NCBI GenBank assembly: GCA_026826555.1
Contig: JAKSZT010054304.1
Span: 28,110,632-28,174,631 of the forward strand
Direction of reading: 5' to 3'
Length of the DNA: 64,000 bases
DNA from: Tolypeutes matacus
Taxonomy: Eukaryota; Chordata; Mammalia; Cingulata; Chlamyphoridae
Below are positions 59,537 to 64,000 of this stretch, piece after piece. Each line of letters begins with the position of its first letter. Position 1 is the stretch's first letter. The position numbers were made by a program, and so were the translations under genes. The notes beneath the pieces were generated by a model that did not search any database, had not been told where the DNA came from, and worked only from the letters and a program-made list of their open reading frames with translations.

Positions 59537-59562
59537 GTTAAAAAAAAAAAAGATTCTAATCA

Positions 59563-60264
59563 ATTCTACGTAGTCCTCATCTCTGGAAATTTAACATTCC
59601 AAGGAAGCTGAAACAGAACTCCAGGAACTGGAACCACATCACCCCAATTTCTTCCACTGTATCACTTTTCTCTCCTCTCCTGCACACTTATCTTTGAAGA
59701 AACTCTGGGCATCAAATATATTCGTCATTTATATAATTTATATATACTTCAATATATAATGCCAGCCCATTGACATATATAGAAATAGATATTTATATAA
59801 ATCTGACTAAAAGGGGCAGTTCTAGAGTAAATATGCTGCTCACAAGTTTTATTAGGACTGAAGTGGGTGAGCAATAGCTGTGCAAATCAAAGTTAGATCT
59901 GGCTCACCCAAACCTACATCCTGAATTTGGGGAATTTTATCCTATTCATCATCAATGACTCTACACTGGTACAGGTCTCTGATAATCTGAAAAGGCATTA
60001 AGAAAAAGTGTTTGTCAGTCTATTTTCTATGTAGATAAGAGTCTGTGAGATCAAGTATATAGCTGAATATCTCAGAACACAGCAAAAATAAATATTACAC
60101 ATTCAACTTATATGACCAAATGTATGGTTCAGCTTAGAAATTAAAGAAACAGCTTGTCTAAAGAACCATTTTAATGCAATGTAGCTTAGATGGCATGTAA
60201 ATAGTCTTCCTCTATTCAAATTGAAAAAAACAAAACAAATCAGTAGACAAAGGCTGCTCAGTCA
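59563..60264. other. Unassigned spacer
   Basis: AT-rich with TATA-like low-complexity DNA at 59720-59800; no gene or named repeat. Confidence 0.45.
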
Positions 60265-60760
60265 CTATGTCTGCATAGCAAACAAACTACCCCAAAACTT
60301 AGTGGCATAAAATAACGATTGCACTTTGCTCAGAGGTGATGGGTCAGCAATTTCGACAGAATGCAGCAAGAATGGCAGGGATGTCTAGAATGTCAGCCGG
60401 GAACACTGATGCTTGCAGATCATTTGCCACCTGGGGACTGGAGACATCTCTAAGCTCTTTCACTCACATATGTGACAACTGGGCTGGGATGATCCAATGC
60501 TGTGCTCAGTCTGCGAAATGGACTGGAGAACCTATATATGGCCTTTCCACCTGGCTTGAGCTTCTCACAGCAATGTGACTGGGTCTGAGGGCATACAAGG
60601 AGTTAAGAGTCCAAGAAATCCACGTGGAAGTTGTATTGTCTTTTCTAACCGTTCAATGAAAGTCAAATAGTGTCACTTTGCCTGCATTTTACTGGTTATA
60701 AGAAAGTCAGTGTGTATTCAAGGGGAAAGGATATATATACCATCTCAAAGCACTTGCAGT
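60265..60760 (-). mobile_element. MLT1-like ancient LTR, antisense
   Basis: The plus strand reads CTACCCCAAAACTTAGTGGC, AGAGGTGATGGGTCAGCAAT, CACTCACATATGTGACAACTG and GTATTCAAGGGGAAAGGATA, in the order of the complement of an old MaLR/ERVL-class LTR ('aaattaccccaaaacttagtggcttaaaac'). The 80-residue open frame is incidental. Confidence 0.6.
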
Positions 60761-61740
60761 GGTGATCTGTTTTCCGCAGTCAATTAGCAGATAAACTAAA
60801 TACATAAAATCTCCCTCAATTACTCTACATGCAAATGTAAATATTCTAATATATTCAATGAGGAAAGACATAATTAATCTTTATTAAAAACATCATTGCT
60901 CAATATTTCTAAACTGAATGCTAAAGGAAAATTTCTAACTACCAAAAATGTTCATTTTCTCTTTATACTATTCTTCACGGGGCTTTCTCAAGACTGATCT
61001 TGATTCATTCTTGCTCTTAAGCAGCTCTCTAAACTTTGATCCAGTAGCTTCTATTAACTCAAAATCCATGAGGCCATCTCAACAGTAGAACTGGCTTAGA
61101 ACAGCCTCAACTCCTTGAACATTAATAACCTCTCTACTTAGGGCCTACATTAATAATCTTTCTAGCAGAGACATGCCTTTCCACTTACAGACTTGAAAAG
61201 CTCCAATAATGTTTTTAGGAGCTGTAAGTCAGGTGAGAAGAAATATATCATCAAACGATTGCTTCCTTGAAATTGCCCAGTGGGATACAAAGTTTCTAAG
61301 AAAACGTCTGAAGTTAATTGCACATTTTTATTCACCTTTACAAAGAGAAGTAGTGATACCTACAATAGGTTAATACTTCTACTTGAGAGCTAAATGAAAG
61401 GAAAATCTTTTTGAACTTGGCAAAGCAAAGCAATTAATTTTTTCTGTTAGGATATAATTTAAATCTACAGTTACTAGTTAGGCATTTAAAGCAAAAAGTC
61501 AGAGTCATTCTTAAGCCACAGAGGGGAGCACATAAACTCCAGATAAAATAGATCTTTTCATTACCTGAATTAAAATTTATCATTATCTCTTGAAACCTTA
61601 TCAACACTCAAGTTCCTATTTAAAAGTCTGCTAGTACATGACACTTTCTGCTTTAATCCAGGTAGTGGTGATTTAGCTTCTTTACCCTTCCATTTTGAAA
61701 CACACATATGGCACTTCTCATAAAACCCTTTGCATGATAA
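60761..61740. other. Unassigned spacer
   Basis: No gene or named repeat recognised. Confidence 0.45.
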
Positions 61741-61741
61741 A

Positions 61742-61743
<2 letters not shown>

Positions 61744-61774
<31 letters not shown>
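61744..61774. repeat. (TA)n microsatellite
   Basis: An uninterrupted AT dinucleotide run of about 31 bp. Confidence 0.95.
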
Positions 61775-61775
<1 letters not shown>

Positions 61776-61862
61776 CATTTTCTTTGTAACAATTACATTT
61801 GTATGCCTTCACCAATTTTGAAAAGTGTAAAATGCAGTAGATGAGTGAACAAACCTGCAACA

Positions 61863-62010
61863 AAGTGGTAGGTTAATGTTAAAAGAATTAGGGAATATTT
61901 AATTCTATTTCTTGATATAATGTACACAATTTTTTAAAAGAAACATTATATATGAAATGAACTGCTTCAAAATGTCATGTTTAAAACAAATGAGGACTGA
62001 TCATTATTCA
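61863..62010 (+). repeat. Local duplication, copy A
   Basis: About 140 bp beginning AGTGGTAGGTTAATGTTAAA and ending near CAAATGAGGACTGATCAT. It is repeated in direct orientation about 845 bp downstream with about 10 mismatches or one-base gaps. Confidence 0.9.
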
Positions 62011-62707
62011 TTTCAAATGGTTTTCATTGCATCTGAGATGAATAGCTGTAATGATTAAAAGAAAAGTAATTTTCTTTGTTAAAGGCATCATCACCCATCT
62101 ATAACACAAAAATGACCATGTCTGTCTGTCTCTTTCACAGAACTTTTCATACATATTTTTAAACACATATTTTACAACGCTTCTGCTTAATATCTATATA
62201 AAGAAAGAGTGCTGTGATTTGGGCACATAAATGACTTAATATATATCTATACAACTAATCAAAGTACTTTAAGTGTCCATTCAATATAAATAAGTGGAGC
62301 TATATCTTGTTTTTTAAGACAGTCTGAGGCAAAAGTAGTCTTTATGGGAGTGGGTAAGACATTTTTATGAGTTAATTTAGATCATTTGGTTATAAAGATA
62401 TTTCTTTTTTCAATTTGCATTTTCAATTTTAAAGATTTCACTGACTTTTCCCTTCAAGGTGTCCCTAAACTGAAACTAACAAAGTAGTTTTGAGAGAAAT
62501 ACTTTCCTTACTTTTCTGATCCTCTTAAGGAAATTCAATGCCTCCAGCCTTCCTGTCTCCTGGTTCCTTTTCATGACCTGCCCATCTTACCATTTTCTTT
62601 GTTCCAATCATGACTCCAAAGTAAAAGCAAATACCAAACATAGCTAATGAAAAATTCAGCTTTGTACATCAGAGATGAAGAGGCTATGATATTTTGAGAA
62701 TTTCTAA
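62011..62707. other. Unassigned spacer between the local duplicates
   Basis: AT-rich single-copy-looking DNA with no gene or repeat I can name. Confidence 0.45.
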
Positions 62708-62855
62708 TAGTGGCAGATTAATGTTAAAAGAATCAGGGAATTTTTAATTCTATTCCTTGATATAATGTACACAATTTTTTTAAAAGAAACTCAATATATG
62801 AAATGAACTGCTTCAAAATGTCATGTTTAAAACAAATGAGGACTAATCATCATGA
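62708..62855 (+). repeat. Local duplication, copy B
   Basis: Direct copy of 61863-62010 beginning AGTGGCAGATTAATGTTAAA and ending near CAAATGAGGACTAATCAT. The flanks differ, so the duplicated unit is short. It carries no poly(A) tail or terminal repeats, so it looks like a segmental duplication, not a transposon. Confidence 0.9.
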
Positions 62856-62947
62856 TAATTAAAAATAGTTTCCTAGTACATGTTCATTAATTAATATATT
62901 GATCACAAATTTATTGGTTTTCCTGTGTCTTGGATTGCTCATTGTGG

Positions 62948-63421
62948 TTTGTGGTTTCTTTTTTCTTTCTTTTTTTTTTTTTTTTTTTTGCTGCAAAAAG
63001 CTTTATTGTTTACACTTGGTTCAGGGCTCGTTAGAAGGCTACAAGATGGCAGTTAGAAAGAAAAATGTCTCCTGGCTGGAGGGGCTCAGGCAGAAGCCTG
63101 GATGCCTGGGGAATAGAGGGGGTTCCCCCGCCATGGCCTCTGGGCTCTGGAGGCTCCTAGTCGTCCTTGAGGGTGAGCCTTTCGAAGAGATACTAGCCCA
63201 GCCCGGCCTGCGGGCCAGCCAGCCTGCAAAGGTTGGTCAGGTGGTCGCCTATCTTCTTGATCAGTTTCACCTCCTCATCTAGGAAATGGTTCTCCAGGAA
63301 GTCACAGAGATGGGGGTCTGTGTTGGCAGATCCCAGGGCATGCAGATCCAAAAGGGCCTGGTTCAGGCTCTTCTCCAGGACCAGGGCAGCTTCCATGGCG
63401 TCCAGGGTTTTGTGGTTTCTT
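62948..63421 (-). pseudogene. FTL: Ferritin light chain processed pseudogene, 5' truncated, 13-bp TSD
   Basis: The minus strand encodes the C-terminal third of ferritin light chain, the iron-storage subunit. The reading runs from about 63408 ([18 protein letters not shown]) through [19 protein letters not shown] and [17 protein letters not shown] to a true stop at 63157-63159. It then continues into the 3' UTR, with an AATAAA (plus 63002-63007) and a poly(A) tail (plus T tract about 62961-62989). A GAG-to-TAG nonsense change at 63193-63195 removes the last dozen residues. A 13-bp direct repeat (TTTGTGGTTTCTT) at 62948-62960 and 63409-63421 marks L1-mediated insertion. No introns. The symbol denotes the parent gene. 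Confidence 0.95.
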
Positions 63422-64000
63422 ATTCCACTACCTTTGTAATTGAATATGAATCATAGACACTTTTTCAAGAGTGACCTAAAATATCTATTTTTGTACAACA
63501 TACACAGATTTATATGATTCACATTCAACAAAATCCTCCAGACATAACCTGCCAAAAGATGGGAAGAAAATTCAAAACTAGATTCAAAAGTATTTTTAAG
63601 AATGTTCTGTCCTCTGTTAATGTAAGAGCACAGTAATTTTGTTCTAGGTATATGTTTGAGTTGTGCCCATGCTTTATTTCTTTCATGAACTGGCTGAAGA
63701 ATTTTCCCTAAGTTGATAAATCATTTCTGAGTGGCAGAATCTCTAGAGAATTGTCATTCAGAGAATCATGGAGATATATTTTACAAACAGTTCAACCGAC
63801 ACTTGCTGTGTGCTGTTAATTCTAGGGCCAAAGAGAATTCTAGTTTGATTTCACCCTCAGGTATTTCCATAAAAAGCTTTCTCTGACAGATGGAATGCTA
63901 GAAGGATAGGATGAGTCTCAAAATAGTAAAATTGAAGAGTTCAACAAAGGAATGTCTGGGTCTTTTGAAAGGGTCATTATTTTAATAACTTCCTAAAATT
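63422..64000. other. Unassigned AT-rich end of window
   Basis: Nothing recognised except a possible ancient repeat relic near 63800-63870 (CACTTGCTGTGTGCTGTTAAT). Confidence 0.4.

Larger units (their letters stand above)
53319..59562 (+). mobile_element. Young full-length L1 with 13-bp TSD (about 6.2 kb)
   Basis: A perfect 13-bp direct repeat (AAGATTCTAATCA) lies at 53319-53331 and 59550-59562. Between them are a 5' end GGAGACTTCCGGGAAGATGG, a 1.1-kb relatively GC-rich 5' UTR, ORF1, ORF2, a 3' UTR of only about 200 bp, AATAAA at 59531-59536 and a poly(A) tail. The copy is not 5' truncated as far as can be judged. Only about eight disabling changes (six small indels, two stops) separate the ORFs from continuity and no large piece is missing, so it is much younger than the L1 at 16-22 kb. 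The insertion site, TC|AAGATT, is compatible with L1 endonuclease. It cannot be autonomous as sequenced, unless some lesions are assembly errors in homopolymers. Confidence 0.93.

Noticed and set aside
1..64000. CRISPR array, operons, ribosome-binding sites or phage genes
   Set aside because: No regularly spaced direct repeats or dense coding was seen. The repeat content and poly(A) retroposons identify a mammalian nuclear genome.

Overview
This window looks like nuclear DNA from a placental mammal, most likely a xenarthran (armadillo, sloth or anteater). The lineage call rests on three tRNA-derived SINEs whose sequence matches what I remember of the DAS-type SINEs of Xenarthra. Ancient mammal-wide repeats (MIR, L2, MaLR LTRs, old L1M) and two near-complete L1 elements, one of them quite young, support a placental mammal. 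The DNA is AT-rich. I found no intact host gene, no exon set, no structural RNA gene and no prokaryotic or CRISPR feature. Nearly all short open reading frames are chance or lie inside repeats.

Layout. 1-10,600: AT-rich desert with an L1 3' fragment, two sense-strand MaLR-type LTRs, one of which keeps an internal region with a 60-bp tandem array, and L2/MIR relics. 10,624-11,645: rearranged copy of an unrecognised poly(A)-tailed retroposon. 16,254-22,722: old near-full-length L1 with decayed ORFs. 26,417-30,549: two SINEs with target-site duplications (TSDs) and a MaLR LTR. 30,614-32,397: a long, TSD-flanked copy of the unrecognised retroposon. 34,150-44,100: ancient LINEs, including an L1 whose 5' part is inverted (twin priming) and which was later interrupted by an LTR. 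45,740-48,065: L2, an antisense LTR and an L1 3' fragment, apparently scrambled by a microinversion of about 250 bp. 50,279-50,525: dimeric SINE. 53,319-59,562: young full-length L1 with TSDs, a YY1-like site at its 5' end, recognisable ORF1/ORF2 and only a few disabling lesions. 62,948-63,421: 5'-truncated processed pseudogene of ferritin light chain.

How the parts relate. The L1 copies would have supplied the endonuclease and reverse transcriptase, and the SINEs, the ferritin pseudogene and the unrecognised retroposon carry the marks of L1-mediated insertion (TSDs, usually an oligo(A) tail, nick sites resembling TT|AAAA). The best candidate for something undescribed is the retroposon present at 10.6-11.6 kb and 30.6-32.4 kb. 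Its two insertions are independent, differ by roughly 6% where compared by eye, share the same 5' boundary within a few bases, carry no L1 ORF, and contain a conserved G-rich tract near the 3' end. The copy at 30.6 kb also has a perfect 15-bp hairpin in a part missing from the other. Repeat family names are from memory and were not checked against a library.
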